A stretch of 64,000 bases of DNA, taken from NCBI RefSeq assembly GCF_014207185.1, contig NZ_JACHCP010000003.1, forward strand, positions 124,001-188,000. Reading direction: 5' to 3'. The notes under the pieces are model-generated. The model saw nothing but the letters and a program-made list of their open reading frames with translations. It was not told the DNA's origin and searched no databases. The translations under genes and the position numbers were made by a program. This document shows, in pieces, positions 40,466-49,172 of the stretch (the first letter of the stretch is position 1; each line of letters opens with the position of its first letter). This DNA comes from Rhodanobacter sp. A1T4. GTDB taxonomy: Bacteria; Pseudomonadota; Gammaproteobacteria; Xanthomonadales; Rhodanobacteraceae.

Positions 40466-42487
40466 ATGCGTTCGACATCAAGTCATCTTTTTCTGTACTG
40501 CATTCTCCTGCTCGGTTTGTCGTGGGTGACGCCGGCGTGGGCGGACATGGCATTGACCGCCAAGGCGATCAGCGTGCCCGGTGTTCGGTTGCAGTCGGTG
40601 ACGATGCGCATTGGCGACGACGGCAGCGGTGGACTGCACCTGCAACTGCACTCGGCGCAGGCGGATATCCCCGTAATGGGGTGGCATCGGTTGGGCCTGA
40701 TCCTGGACGGCGGCCTGCACCGCGACGAACACCTGAGCTGGATCTTTGATGGCGGCGTGCAGCTGGTGGGCGCGCCCGGCGGTGCGTTGAGCAAAGCGCA
40801 TGCGACCATGCTGCTCAGCGAAGAGGCCAATACCCTGCAAGTCGATATCACCCAGAGCAAGGCGCAGGCCAGTGCGGCGCTGCCGCTGGATCAGCTCAGC
40901 CACGTGCAGATCAGCCTGAAAAATTTGCCCGTCGGCTGGTTGCAAGGGTTGCTCAGCACGGTCTGGTCGGGGCATCCCACTGGCGGCCGGCTGGATGCCG
41001 AGCTGGCGCTGGACATGCGCGACATCGGTTTGCAATCGTCGGGGCAGCTCACTCTCAACGAAGCGGGTTTTGATACGCCGAGCGGAACGCTGGCTGCACA
41101 ACAACTCAGTGGCAATGGCCAGTTCGATCTCGACACGACCGATGGACCGGCACAGATCGATCTGGAAGCCAGTCTGCACGGCGGTGACTTGCTGCTCGGG
41201 CCCATCTTCGCCAAGTTGCCCAGTCATCCCGTATCGCTTGGGTTGCATGCCACTGCGCAGAGCGGCGCGATCGCACTTAGCCATCTGCGACTGGATGACC
41301 CCGACGCGCTGCAGCTTGAGGGTGCGCTGACCTTCGATGCCAAGGGTGTGCCGAAAGCACTGAACATGGACCGTTTCCACGCCAGTTTCCCCGCTGCTTA
41401 CCAGCGTTACGGTGAAGCGTGGCTGGCAACCATGGGTTTGCGCAATCTCACCAGTGCCGGGCAGCTGAGCGGCAGCATGGATATGGGGGTCGATGGTCCG
41501 CATGCGTTTGCGTTCAACACCGATAATCTGGATCTGGCCGACGCCAACGGTCGCGTGGCGATCAGAGGTCTGCGCGGCGGACTGGATTGGGCCATGCAGG
41601 GCGATCGGCCAGCGACCACGCTGAGCTGGAGCGGCCTGCAGTTTTACCGGATACCCAACGGTGCCGCGCAGTCGCACTGGCAAAGTCGCGACGGTCTGCT
41701 GAGCCTGCAAAAGCCGCTGGAAGTGCCGATGCTGAAAGGCCAGCTGCGGGTTGGTCAGTTGGACTGGCGTCCCGCGGCGGCGAAGGGCCAGCGCCTGACC
41801 ACGTCACTGGTGCTGCTTGGCATTGACATCAGTGCCTTCAGTCACGCGATGGGTTGGCCGGCGTTTCCCGGCACGCTGGCGGGAGCGATTCCCTCGCTTC
41901 GTTGGGTCGATGATCGGATCGAATTGCAGGGTGGCCTGTCTGCGAGTCTGTTCGGCGGCTTTGTCGATATCACCCGGCTGTCGCTGCAGCAGCCGTTTGG
42001 GCCAAGTCCGGCATTGAGTGGCGATATGAGCCTGCGCCAGCTTGATCTGGGTGCCATGACCAGCGTGTTCGATTTCGGCAGCATCACGGGGCGCATGGAT
42101 GGCTCGATCAAGAATCTGCAGTTGGTCGACTGGAAACCGGTGGCGTTCAAGGCCAGCCTGTTGGCAGGTAGCGGTGGGCGTATCAGCCAGCGTGCGGTCA
42201 ACAATCTGACTACGGTCGGTGGTGGCGGTATCGCGGCGGGTCTGCAGGGCGCTGTGCTGAAGTTGTTCAAGACCTTCGGCTACAAGCGCATCGGGCTCAG
42301 CTGCACCTTGCAAGCCTCGGTCTGCCAGATGGGCGGGCTGGAGTCCGGTGCCGACAGCTACACTATTCTCGAAGGCAGCGGCCTGCCGCGTTTGCAGGTG
42401 ATCGGCCATCAGGCCCAGGTCGATTGGCCGACGCTGGTGGACAGACTGCAGGCGGCCATGAACGGTACGGCTCCGCAGGTGCGCTGA
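40466..42487 (+). CDS. YdbH-like, AsmA/TamB-type envelope protein
   Basis: A 673-residue protein with an N-terminal signal or anchor (LFLYCILLLGLSWVTPAWA) and a long beta-rich region of repeated hydrophobic beta-strands (GNGQFDLDTT, GALTFDAKG, GDMSLRQLDLG). The C-terminus (FKTFGYKRIGLSCTL) is conserved in appearance. Synteny with a DUF1318 lipoprotein supports YdbH; in E. coli YdbH with YnbE is reported to bridge the envelope for lipid homeostasis. The ATG at 40466 is preferred to an upstream in-frame one overlapping the divergent gene. Confidence 0.7.
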   Translation: MRSTSSHLFLYCILLLGLSWVTPAWADMALTAKAISVPGVRLQSVTMRIGDDGSGGLHLQLHSAQADIPVMGWHRLGLILDGGLHRDEHLSWIFDGGVQLVGAPGGALSKAHATMLLSEEANTLQVDITQSKAQASAALPLDQLSHVQISLKNLPVGWLQGLLSTVWSGHPTGGRLDAELALDMRDIGLQSSGQLTLNEAGFDTPSGTLAAQQLSGNGQFDLDTTDGPAQIDLEASLHGGDLLLGPIFAKLPSHPVSLGLHATAQSGAIALSHLRLDDPDALQLEGALTFDAKGVPKALNMDRFHASFPAAYQRYGEAWLATMGLRNLTSAGQLSGSMDMGVDGPHAFAFNTDNLDLADANGRVAIRGLRGGLDWAMQGDRPATTLSWSGLQFYRIPNGAAQSHWQSRDGLLSLQKPLEVPMLKGQLRVGQLDWRPAAAKGQRLTTSLVLLGIDISAFSHAMGWPAFPGTLAGAIPSLRWVDDRIELQGGLSASLFGGFVDITRLSLQQPFGPSPALSGDMSLRQLDLGAMTSVFDFGSITGRMDGSIKNLQLVDWKPVAFKASLLAGSGGRISQRAVNNLTTVGGGGIAAGLQGAVLKLFKTFGYKRIGLSCTLQASVCQMGGLESGADSYTILEGSGLPRLQVIGHQAQVDWPTLVDRLQAAMNGTAPQVR

Positions 42488-42533
42488 CCGGTTTCGCACT
42501 GACTATTTTGCTATCTCATTGTTGGAGTTCCAA

Positions 42534-43139
42534 ATGCGCAAGCTCGTCCTCGGCTTACTGGTTACGCTCGCCATCGCGCTGGTCGGCTGCGTCACCATCA
42601 ACGTGTATTTCCCCGAGGCAGCGGCGCAGAAAGCGGCGGACCAATTCATTGGCAACGTGATCGACAACGCCGGCCCGGCGAAGCCTGTGCCGAAGGATCC
42701 ATCGCAGGCAACGGAAAGCAGCAGCCAGCATCCATCGGCGATGCTGCTTGATCTGTTGATTTCCACCGCTGCGGCTGCCGATGTACCCAATATCCGTATC
42801 CAGACGGCGGCCACTGAAGCGATCAGTGGCCGCATGCGCGATCGCTTCCAGGGGGCGCTCGGCGCCTTGCTCGACAGCGGCGCCGTGGGCTTCACCCGCG
42901 ACGGCATGGTGGCAATGCGTGATGCTGCCAAGGTGCCGCTGAGCCAGCGCGCAGAGGCCACGGCCACGGTTGCCGATGAGAACCGCGACCGCAGCGCGCT
43001 GTATCGCGAAGTGGCCAGCGCCAACAATCATCCGGAATGGGAGCCACAGATCCAGGCGACTTTCGCCAAGGGCTGGATCGACCGCGCCAAAGCTGGTTGG
43101 TACGTCCAGAATGACGTCGGTGCCTGGCAGCAGAAGTGA
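42534..43139 (+). CDS. lipoprotein with YnbE-like N-terminus and YdbL-like (DUF1318) C-terminus
   Basis: A 201-residue lipoprotein with lipobox LVGC (Cys19). After the cysteine, VTINVYFPEAAAQKAADQFI resembles the short lipoprotein YnbE (ITINMNV). The C-terminus, with NRDRSALYREVA then GWIDRAKAGWYVQ, closely resembles YdbL. The middle is a low-complexity linker. E. coli keeps YnbE and YdbL as separate genes after ydbH. GGAG precedes the ATG at 42534. Probably co-transcribed with the YdbH-like gene. Confidence 0.78.
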   Translation: MRKLVLGLLVTLAIALVGCVTINVYFPEAAAQKAADQFIGNVIDNAGPAKPVPKDPSQATESSSQHPSAMLLDLLISTAAAADVPNIRIQTAATEAISGRMRDRFQGALGALLDSGAVGFTRDGMVAMRDAAKVPLSQRAEATATVADENRDRSALYREVASANNHPEWEPQIQATFAKGWIDRAKAGWYVQNDVGAWQQK

Positions 43140-43150
43140 GAGCCTGTTTA

Positions 43151-43196
43151 AGAAGCTGTTTAAAAACCTACTGCGCTCGGTATTTAAACAGCTTCT
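43151..43196. repeat. 14-bp perfect inverted repeat after the DUF1318 gene
   Basis: AGAAGCTGTTTAAA and TTTAAACAGCTTCT are perfect complements around 18 bases. A partial direct copy of the left arm (GCCTGTTTAAG) lies just before it. It has no T-run. It may be a processing hairpin or the end of a small repeat element. Confidence 0.6.
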
Positions 43197-43313
43197 AGGG
43201 TCTGCGATTAACAGCATGCCGGCGCACGGTGGCGCAATCGATCTGTGATAATCGGCGGTTACCGTGTCATCCATCCATCGATACGTCCGATCCACTGCTT
43301 AGATTGATTGCCT

Positions 43314-44651
43314 ATGTCCCGATCCAACTCCGTGCCAGCGACGCCGTTTGAAGCCGTGATCACCGACCTAAGCCACGATGGTCGTGGCGTGACACGGGTA
43401 GATGGCAAGGCGGTCTTTGTCAGCGGTGCGCTGCTGGACGAACACGTGTTGCTGCGCCTGCGCAAACGCCATCGGCATTTCGATGAGGCCGAAGTGGTCG
43501 AGCTGATCACCCGCTCGCCGCACCGGGTGGAGCCGCGCTGCCGGCACTTTGGCGAATGCAGCGGCTGCTCTCTGCAGCACCTGGACGCCGACTCGCAGAT
43601 CGCGACCAAGCAGCGCGTGCTGACCGAGAATTTCGAGCGCATCGGCAAGGTCACGCCACAAGTGTGGCTGCCGCCGCTGACCGACCAGTCATGGGGCTAC
43701 CGCCGCAAGGGCCGGCTCTCGGTGCGCAACGTGGTGAAGAAGGGCCGCGTGCTGGTCGGCTTTCGCGAAGAGGAAAACCCGCGCTTCGTCGCTGATATCC
43801 AACAATGCGAAGTGATGCATCCGGCGCTTGGCCCGAAGATCGGCCTGCTGGCCGACTTGCTGAACGGTATGGACGCGGCCAGCGATATTCCGCAGATCGA
43901 ATTCGCTGTCGGCGACGACACCATGGCGCTGGTGTTTCGGCATATGCAGCCGCTCGGTGCTTCGGACCTTGCCGCGCTCACCGCGTTTGGCCAGCAGCAT
44001 GATCTGGCCATCTATCTTCAACCCGGCGGCAACAGTAGCGTGCATCCGTTGTGGCCGGAAAACCCGCGCTTGGCCTTCCGCATTCCCAGCGGCGATACGC
44101 AGATCGATGACGTGGAGCTGGAATTCCAGCCGCTCGATTTCGTCCAGGTCAATGCCGGCATGAACGTGCGGATGATGGCGCGCACGATGGAACTGCTCGA
44201 TCCGCAGCCGACCGATCGCGTGCTCGACTTGTTCTGTGGCTTGGGTAATTTCACCCTGCCGATTGCCCGTCGCGTGGGGGAAGTGGTCGGCGTGGAAGGC
44301 GAGCACGGGCTGGTCGAACGGGCGGCGGAGAACGCCGCGCGCAATGGCATCGGCAACGCGCGCTTCCAAGTGGCCAACCTGTTCGAGGATCAGCGCAGCG
44401 CCGACTGGGCGCGTCAGCCCTGGGACAAAATGCTGCTCGATCCGCCACGCGCGGGCGCCGACAAGGTGCTGGAATACCTGCCACACAAGCAGACTCGACG
44501 CATCGTCTACGTGTCCTGTCATCCTGCGTCACTGGCGCGAGATGCCGGCATCCTGGTGAACCAGCATGGTTTTACCTTGAAGTCCGCCGGCGTGATGGAC
44601 ATGTTTCCACACACCTCGCACGTCGAATCCATCGCGTTGTTTGAGAGGTAG
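43314..44651 (+). CDS. rlmD: 23S rRNA (uracil-1939-C5) methyltransferase RlmD
   Basis: A 445-residue enzyme with an N-terminal TRAM domain (EAVITDLSHDGRGVTRVDGKAVFV), the iron-sulfur cysteines in CRHFGECSGCSLQ and a C-terminal SAM domain (VLDLFCGLGNFTL, LLDPPRAG). The nucleophilic cysteine is in YVSCHPASLARD. The ATG is at 43314; a TTG six bases upstream is the alternative. Confidence 0.94.
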   Translation: MSRSNSVPATPFEAVITDLSHDGRGVTRVDGKAVFVSGALLDEHVLLRLRKRHRHFDEAEVVELITRSPHRVEPRCRHFGECSGCSLQHLDADSQIATKQRVLTENFERIGKVTPQVWLPPLTDQSWGYRRKGRLSVRNVVKKGRVLVGFREEENPRFVADIQQCEVMHPALGPKIGLLADLLNGMDAASDIPQIEFAVGDDTMALVFRHMQPLGASDLAALTAFGQQHDLAIYLQPGGNSSVHPLWPENPRLAFRIPSGDTQIDDVELEFQPLDFVQVNAGMNVRMMARTMELLDPQPTDRVLDLFCGLGNFTLPIARRVGEVVGVEGEHGLVERAAENAARNGIGNARFQVANLFEDQRSADWARQPWDKMLLDPPRAGADKVLEYLPHKQTRRIVYVSCHPASLARDAGILVNQHGFTLKSAGVMDMFPHTSHVESIALFER

Positions 44652-44654
44652 ACG

Positions 44655-45176
44655 GTGGGAGTTGAGATTGAACGAAAATTCCTCTTGCGCGACGACAGCT
44701 GGCGCGCTGGCATCTCGCGCAGCGAGACGATTGCACAGGGTTATCTGATCGGTGCGCAGGCCTTGCGCGACGGTTCGGCGCGTTCCTCCGTACGTGCACG
44801 CGTCGCGGGTGACAAGGCCTGGTTGAACATCAAGGCTGCCGTCGCGGGCATCGAGCGGGCGGAGTTCGAGTACGCCATCCCGCTAGCCGATGCGCAGGCG
44901 CTGCTGGCCACGCTGTGCGATGGCGTAGTGGAAAAGATCCGGCACCACGTGCACGTCGGCAATGCATTGTTCGAGGTCGATGAATTTCTCGGTGAGAACG
45001 AAGGCCTTGTCGTCGCCGAGATTGAGTTGCCGGCCATCGACGCGTCATTTCCGCATCCGGTATGGCTCGGTGCGGAAGTGAGCGCGCTAAAGCGCTACTA
45101 CAACGTCAACCTGATCGCCCATCCGTACCGGCAGTGGTCGCCGGTCGAACGCGCTGCCGAGGACGCCACATGCTGA
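44655..45176 (+). CDS. CYTH / triphosphate tunnel metalloenzyme protein
   Basis: A 173-residue protein with the family EIERKFLL motif at the N-terminus and alternating charged strands (SSVRARVAG, WLNIKAAV, FEVDEFLGENEGLVVAEIEL) that form the triphosphate tunnel. Short bacterial members hydrolyse inorganic tripolyphosphate; the substrate here is not shown. It starts with GTG three bases after rlmD. Its stop overlaps the nagZ start by seven bases. Confidence 0.88.
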   Translation: MGVEIERKFLLRDDSWRAGISRSETIAQGYLIGAQALRDGSARSSVRARVAGDKAWLNIKAAVAGIERAEFEYAIPLADAQALLATLCDGVVEKIRHHVHVGNALFEVDEFLGENEGLVVAEIELPAIDASFPHPVWLGAEVSALKRYYNVNLIAHPYRQWSPVERAAEDATC

Positions 45177-46204
45177 TGATTGGTGTCGCCGGCTTGGAGC
45201 TGGCCGAACACGAAAAGCCCTGGCTGACGGCACGGGGTGTCGTCGGCGTGCTGCTGTTTGCGCGCAACTATGCCAGTCGCGAACAGCTGGTCGCGCTCTG
45301 CGATGCGATCCGTGAGACCGGCGGTGACGAGTTATTGATCGCGGTCGATCAGGAGGGCGGCCCGGTGCAGCGCTTCCGCGACGGTTTCAGCCGCTTGCCC
45401 GCGTTGGCGAGCATTGGAGAGGTCTACGATCGCGATCCCGTGGAGGCGGTACGACTGGCCGAGGAACATGCCTGGGTGATGGCCAGCGAGTTACGTGCGA
45501 GTGGTGTGGATTTCAGTTTTGCGCCGGTGGTCGACTTGGCGCGCGGCAACGCAGCGATCGGTTTGCGCGCGTTCCACGCCGATCCGGTCATTACCGCCGA
45601 GCTAGCACAGGCTTATGTACGTGGCATGCATCTAGGAGGCATGGCGGCCGTGCTCAAACATTTCCCCGGGCACGGCTCAGTCGCCGCCGATACGCACAAG
45701 GCGCAAGCGATCGATCCGCGCGACCTGGATACGATTCGTCGCGACGATCTGCTGCCGTTCGCCGAATGCATCGAGGCCAAAGTCGAGGCGGTGATGATGG
45801 CCCACGTCACCTATCCAGCCGTGGATGCACAGCCCGCCGGCTATTCGCGCGTGTGGATTGAGCAGATCCTGCGCGGTGAGCTGGGTTTTGCCGGCGCGGT
45901 AATCAGCGACGACATCAGCATGGCGGCTGCCGGTGCGGCTGGCAGCGTGGGTGAGCGCGTACAAGCCCATCTCGATGCCGGCTGCGACCTGGTGCTGGCC
46001 TGTTTCCCCCATGTGGTGGAGCAGGCGATTGCCGCAGTGCAGAACCAAATAACTTTACCCGCGGCCGCTGCATCGATGCCGCCACAGCTCGCGGCCTTGC
46101 GCGGTGCCATCGGCGCCAGCTGGGCTGGCCTTCTCAACAATCCGCAGCGCGATCGTTTCGTCGCGCGCATCACGGCGCTGAACGCCGATCGGGGAAATGC
46201 ATGA
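45170..46204 (+). CDS. nagZ: beta-N-acetylhexosaminidase NagZ
   Basis: A 344-residue family GH3 enzyme of peptidoglycan recycling. It shows KHFPGHGSVAADTH and the conserved VDQEGGPVQRF and ISDDISMAA segments. NagZ releases GlcNAc from muropeptides in the cytoplasm. The frame continues upstream inside the CYTH gene, but the ATG at 45170 gives the usual 330-350 residue length. It overlaps the next gene by four bases. Confidence 0.95.
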   Translation: MLMIGVAGLELAEHEKPWLTARGVVGVLLFARNYASREQLVALCDAIRETGGDELLIAVDQEGGPVQRFRDGFSRLPALASIGEVYDRDPVEAVRLAEEHAWVMASELRASGVDFSFAPVVDLARGNAAIGLRAFHADPVITAELAQAYVRGMHLGGMAAVLKHFPGHGSVAADTHKAQAIDPRDLDTIRRDDLLPFAECIEAKVEAVMMAHVTYPAVDAQPAGYSRVWIEQILRGELGFAGAVISDDISMAAAGAAGSVGERVQAHLDAGCDLVLACFPHVVEQAIAAVQNQITLPAAAASMPPQLAALRGAIGASWAGLLNNPQRDRFVARITALNADRGNA

Positions 46205-46755
46205 ATACGCCCACACCATCGCTCGCTGACGCCCTGGTCGGCGCTGACCTGCTGCACGACCGCAGCGAGATCGACGCTGTCATCGCCGAGATGGGGCATC
46301 GGATCGATGTCGCCTTGAATGGCGAACGTGCCGTGTTTCTCACTGTCATGCACGGAGCTCTGATCTTCGCTGGACAGCTGGCGTTAGCTATCCGCACCGA
46401 TCTCGAATTCGACTACGTGCACGCGACTCGCTACCGCGGTGAAACCACCGGCAGCGAGCTGCACTGGCTGCGTGAGCCGCAGGTATCCCTGGTCGATCGC
46501 GTGGTGTTGCTGGTCGACGACATTCTTGACGAAGGCCATACGCTGAAGGCCGTGCGTGACGACTGTTACCAGCGGGGTGCCAAACGTGTGCTTATCGTCA
46601 GCCTCTGCACCAAACGGCATGATCGCCTGGCTGAAGGCATCACCGCGGACTTCCATGGCATCGAATTGCCCGACCGCTACGTATTCGGTTTCGGCATGGA
46701 TTACCACGAACAAGGGCGCAACTTGCCGGCCATCTATGCATTGAAGGAGGGCTAA
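46201..46755 (+). CDS. hypoxanthine-guanine phosphoribosyltransferase
   Basis: A 184-residue purine PRTase with the PRPP motif VVLLVDDILDEGHTL. It salvages hypoxanthine or guanine to IMP or GMP. It is overlapped by nagZ and lies two bases before the MTI-phosphorylase gene, whose product is hypoxanthine, so this pairing makes metabolic sense. Confidence 0.92.
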   Translation: MNTPTPSLADALVGADLLHDRSEIDAVIAEMGHRIDVALNGERAVFLTVMHGALIFAGQLALAIRTDLEFDYVHATRYRGETTGSELHWLREPQVSLVDRVVLLVDDILDEGHTLKAVRDDCYQRGAKRVLIVSLCTKRHDRLAEGITADFHGIELPDRYVFGFGMDYHEQGRNLPAIYALKEG

Positions 46756-46757
46756 GC

Positions 46758-47522
46758 ATGAGCGCAATCGATCTCGCTGTCATCGGCGGCAGTGGCTTGT
46801 ACAACTTTCCGGGCCTGGAAAACACCGAGCGCCATTCGGTGGACACGCCTTATGGTCCGGCGTCGGGTGACGTGGTGATCGGCGATTTCGCCGGCAAGCG
46901 TGTCGCGTTTCTTGCGCGTCACGGCGAGAGCCACAGTCTGCCGCCGCATCGGGTGAATTACCGTGCCAACCTATGGGCATTGCATAGCCTCGGCGCGCGT
47001 CAGGTCATTGGCGTGAACGCGGTGGGTGGCATCCGTGTGGACATGGGGCCGCGCGTGATCGTGGTGCCTGACCAGATCATCGATTACACGCACGGGCGTT
47101 ACACCAGCTTCTGCGATGTCGAGGGCGCTGAGGTGAAGCACATCGATTTCAGTGAGCCGTATACGGAGTCGCTGCGTCAGACTTTGCTGGCAGCGGCCGG
47201 CAAGGCCGGTATCGCGGTGATCGCCAGCGGCTGCTACGGCGCCACGCAAGGACCACGGCTGGAAACTCGTGCCGAGATCGCCCGCATGAAGCGCGACGGC
47301 TGCGATCTGGTGGGCATGACCGGCATGCCAGAGGCGTCGCTGGCACGCGAGCTGTCGCTTGAGTACGCATGCCTGGCGCTGGTGGCCAATTTTGCGGCCG
47401 GATGCGGTGACGAGGCGGAAATCAGTATCGATGAAATCTTTGCACATCTGGCTGCTGCCACGGCGGAGGTGCCGCGCATCCTCGCAGCGCTGCTGCAAAC
47501 TGAGGGTGCCGTCACGACCTAG
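46758..47522 (+). CDS. S-methyl-5'-thioinosine phosphorylase (MTAP family)
   Basis: A 254-residue phosphorylase (IGGSGLYNF, RVNYRANLWALHSLGARQVIGVNAVGGI, MTGMPEASLARELSLEYACLALVANFAAG). At the purine-recognition site human MTAP has TDYD; here the equivalent is ANFA, without the aspartates that bind the 6-amino group, which points to 6-oxo purines as in the Pseudomonas MTI phosphorylase. The product hypoxanthine is the substrate of the neighbour. Its TAG lies inside the left end of a MITE-like repeat. Confidence 0.88.
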   Translation: MSAIDLAVIGGSGLYNFPGLENTERHSVDTPYGPASGDVVIGDFAGKRVAFLARHGESHSLPPHRVNYRANLWALHSLGARQVIGVNAVGGIRVDMGPRVIVVPDQIIDYTHGRYTSFCDVEGAEVKHIDFSEPYTESLRQTLLAAAGKAGIAVIASGCYGATQGPRLETRAEIARMKRDGCDLVGMTGMPEASLARELSLEYACLALVANFAAGCGDEAEISIDEIFAHLAAATAEVPRILAALLQTEGAVTT

Positions 47523-47687
47523 AAGCTTGTCGGACTTTAGCTGGCCGCACTGCAAATCCGACCGTGCGGTCCATATTTCCGTCGACTCTTGGCCCATAGC
47601 ACCACTATGCGCCGGCGAATCGCCAAAAATCTGTCCTCGCACGGCCGAATTTTCGCCTCGACCGCCAAAGCCCGACAGGCTCCTAGG
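47518..47687. mobile_element. 170-bp MITE-like element with terminal inverted repeats
   Basis: The left end CCTAGAAGCTTGTCGGACTT and the right end in reverse complement, CCTAGGAGCCTGTCGGGCTT, agree at 21 of the first 26 positions counted from the outside. The 170-bp interior has no convincing gene. The left end includes the mtnP-type gene stop. No clear target duplication is seen. The 47523-47826 gap otherwise holds only the cspA leader. Confidence 0.6.
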
Positions 47688-47826
47688 GTATTTTCCTAGT
47701 CGCTGGATATTGCGTTGATGCCGGTCATGTTGATATTTTTCGACCTGTCGGGGCGGCGAACCAGGGGAGATATGGTGGTTCAGCGCGCACCTGGCGCACC
47801 CAATCCATGATCCAGAGGTTCACGCA

Positions 47827-48033
47827 ATGCGTTTCGGTACGGTCAAGTGGTTTAACGACGCCAAAGGTTTCGGTTTCATCGCGCCTGAGGACGGTGGGGA
47901 TGACGTTTTCGTCCATTTTTCGGCCATCAATACCAAGGGCTTTCGCAGCCTGCAGGAAGGCCAACGCGTGCAGTTCGAAGTGACCCAAGGTCCGAAGGGT
48001 GCCCAGGCTTCTGCTGTCGAGGCGGCAGCCTGA
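47827..48033 (+). CDS. cold-shock protein CspA family
   Basis: A 68-residue single OB-fold RNA chaperone with RNP1 KGFGFI and RNP2 VFVHF, and the leading KWFNDAKG. The N-terminus is standard for the family. It sits 140 bp after the MITE-like repeat and has a terminator. Whether it is cold- or constitutively expressed is not visible. Confidence 0.95.
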   Translation: MRFGTVKWFNDAKGFGFIAPEDGGDDVFVHFSAINTKGFRSLQEGQRVQFEVTQGPKGAQASAVEAAA

Positions 48034-48062
48034 TCTGACGTCTGTGTTGTGACGCATAAAAG

Positions 48063-48092
48063 AACCCCGCACACTACGCGGGGTTTTTTTAT
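48063..48092 (+). terminator. terminator after cspA
   Basis: AACCCCGC and GCGGGGTT form a stem, followed by TTTTTATTTT. It ends before the asparaginase start. Confidence 0.85.
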
Positions 48093-48113
48093 TTTCCGTT
48101 GATGGAGCTTTGC

Positions 48114-49172
48114 ATGACCGGTCGCAGAAACTTCCTGAAGGCGTCGCTGCTTGGCGTATCGGCTTCGGCGCTTGCGTGGGGCAGCAAGCTGGCGGCGAAC
48201 CAGGCCGCTGCAGCACAGCCGTTTTCCGGCGCACGCGTGGTGTCGACCTGGGATTTCGGTGTGACGGCGAATCAGGCGGCATGGACGGTGCTTGGTAAGG
48301 GCGGTCATGCACTGGATGCGGTCGAAACTGGCGTGCAGGTGCCAGAGTCCGATTTGAAGAACCACAGCGTCGGCAAGGCCGGCTATCCGGATCGCGATGG
48401 CCACGTCACCCTCGATGCGAGCATCATGGATGCCGATGGTAACTGTGGCGCAGTCGCTGCGATCGAACATATCGAACATCCCATTTGCGTGGCGCGGATG
48501 GTGATGGAGCGCACGCCGCATGTGCTGCTGGTGGGTGAGGGCGCGCTGCAGTTTGCGCTGGAGCAGGGTTTCAAAAAGCAGGAGCTGCTGACACCGGAAT
48601 CCGAAAAGGCTTGGCACGAATGGCTGAAGACGGCGCGTTACAAACCATCGATCAACAGCGAGGTGCAGGACTACGGCCGCACCGGTAATAACAGCAAAAC
48701 GGGCATGCCCGGCGGCGCCGGTAACCACGACACCATCGGCATGCTCGCCATCGACGCGCAGGGCCGGCTGGCCGGTGCCTGCACCACCAGTGGCATGGCA
48801 TGGAAACTGCGCGGCCGCGTCGGCGACAGTCCGATCATCGGCGCCGGCCTGTACGTGGATGGTGAGGTCGGCGCAGCGACCTCCACCGGCGTCGGCGAGG
48901 AAGTGATTCGCAATGCTGGCAGTTTCCTCGTCGTTGAACTGATGCGTCAGGGACGCTCGCCGCAGGACGCCTGCCGCGAGGCAGTGATGCGCATCATCCG
49001 CCGTCGGCCGACCATGACGAAGGATCTGCAGGTCGGCTTTCTGGCCATGAACAAGCATGGCCAGGTCGGCGCCTGGGCAATCCAGCACGGCTTCTCCTAC
49101 GCCGTGTGCGATGCCAAGAAGCAGGACGGCCTGATTCCGTCGCAAAGCGTCTACACGACGAGCAATTCATGA
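48114..49172 (+). CDS. N4-(beta-N-acetylglucosaminyl)-L-asparaginase-like Ntn hydrolase, Tat-exported
   Basis: A 352-residue member of the isoaspartyl peptidase/glycosylasparaginase family. The twin-arginine signal reads TGRRNFLKAS, predicting Tat export to the periplasm. The self-processing Thr nucleophile is in GNHDTIGMLA. The ATG at 48114 follows GATGGAG. It cleaves the amide between Asn and GlcNAc in known members; the substrate here is not proven. The stop overlaps the cutC start. Confidence 0.88.
   Translation: MTGRRNFLKASLLGVSASALAWGSKLAANQAAAAQPFSGARVVSTWDFGVTANQAAWTVLGKGGHALDAVETGVQVPESDLKNHSVGKAGYPDRDGHVTLDASIMDADGNCGAVAAIEHIEHPICVARMVMERTPHVLLVGEGALQFALEQGFKKQELLTPESEKAWHEWLKTARYKPSINSEVQDYGRTGNNSKTGMPGGAGNHDTIGMLAIDAQGRLAGACTTSGMAWKLRGRVGDSPIIGAGLYVDGEVGAATSTGVGEEVIRNAGSFLVVELMRQGRSPQDACREAVMRIIRRRPTMTKDLQVGFLAMNKHGQVGAWAIQHGFSYAVCDAKKQDGLIPSQSVYTTSNS

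Noticed and set aside
40478..41710. 410-codon frame antisense to the YdbH-like gene
   Set aside because: No motifs; the plus-strand protein has a signal peptide and a conserved C-terminus.
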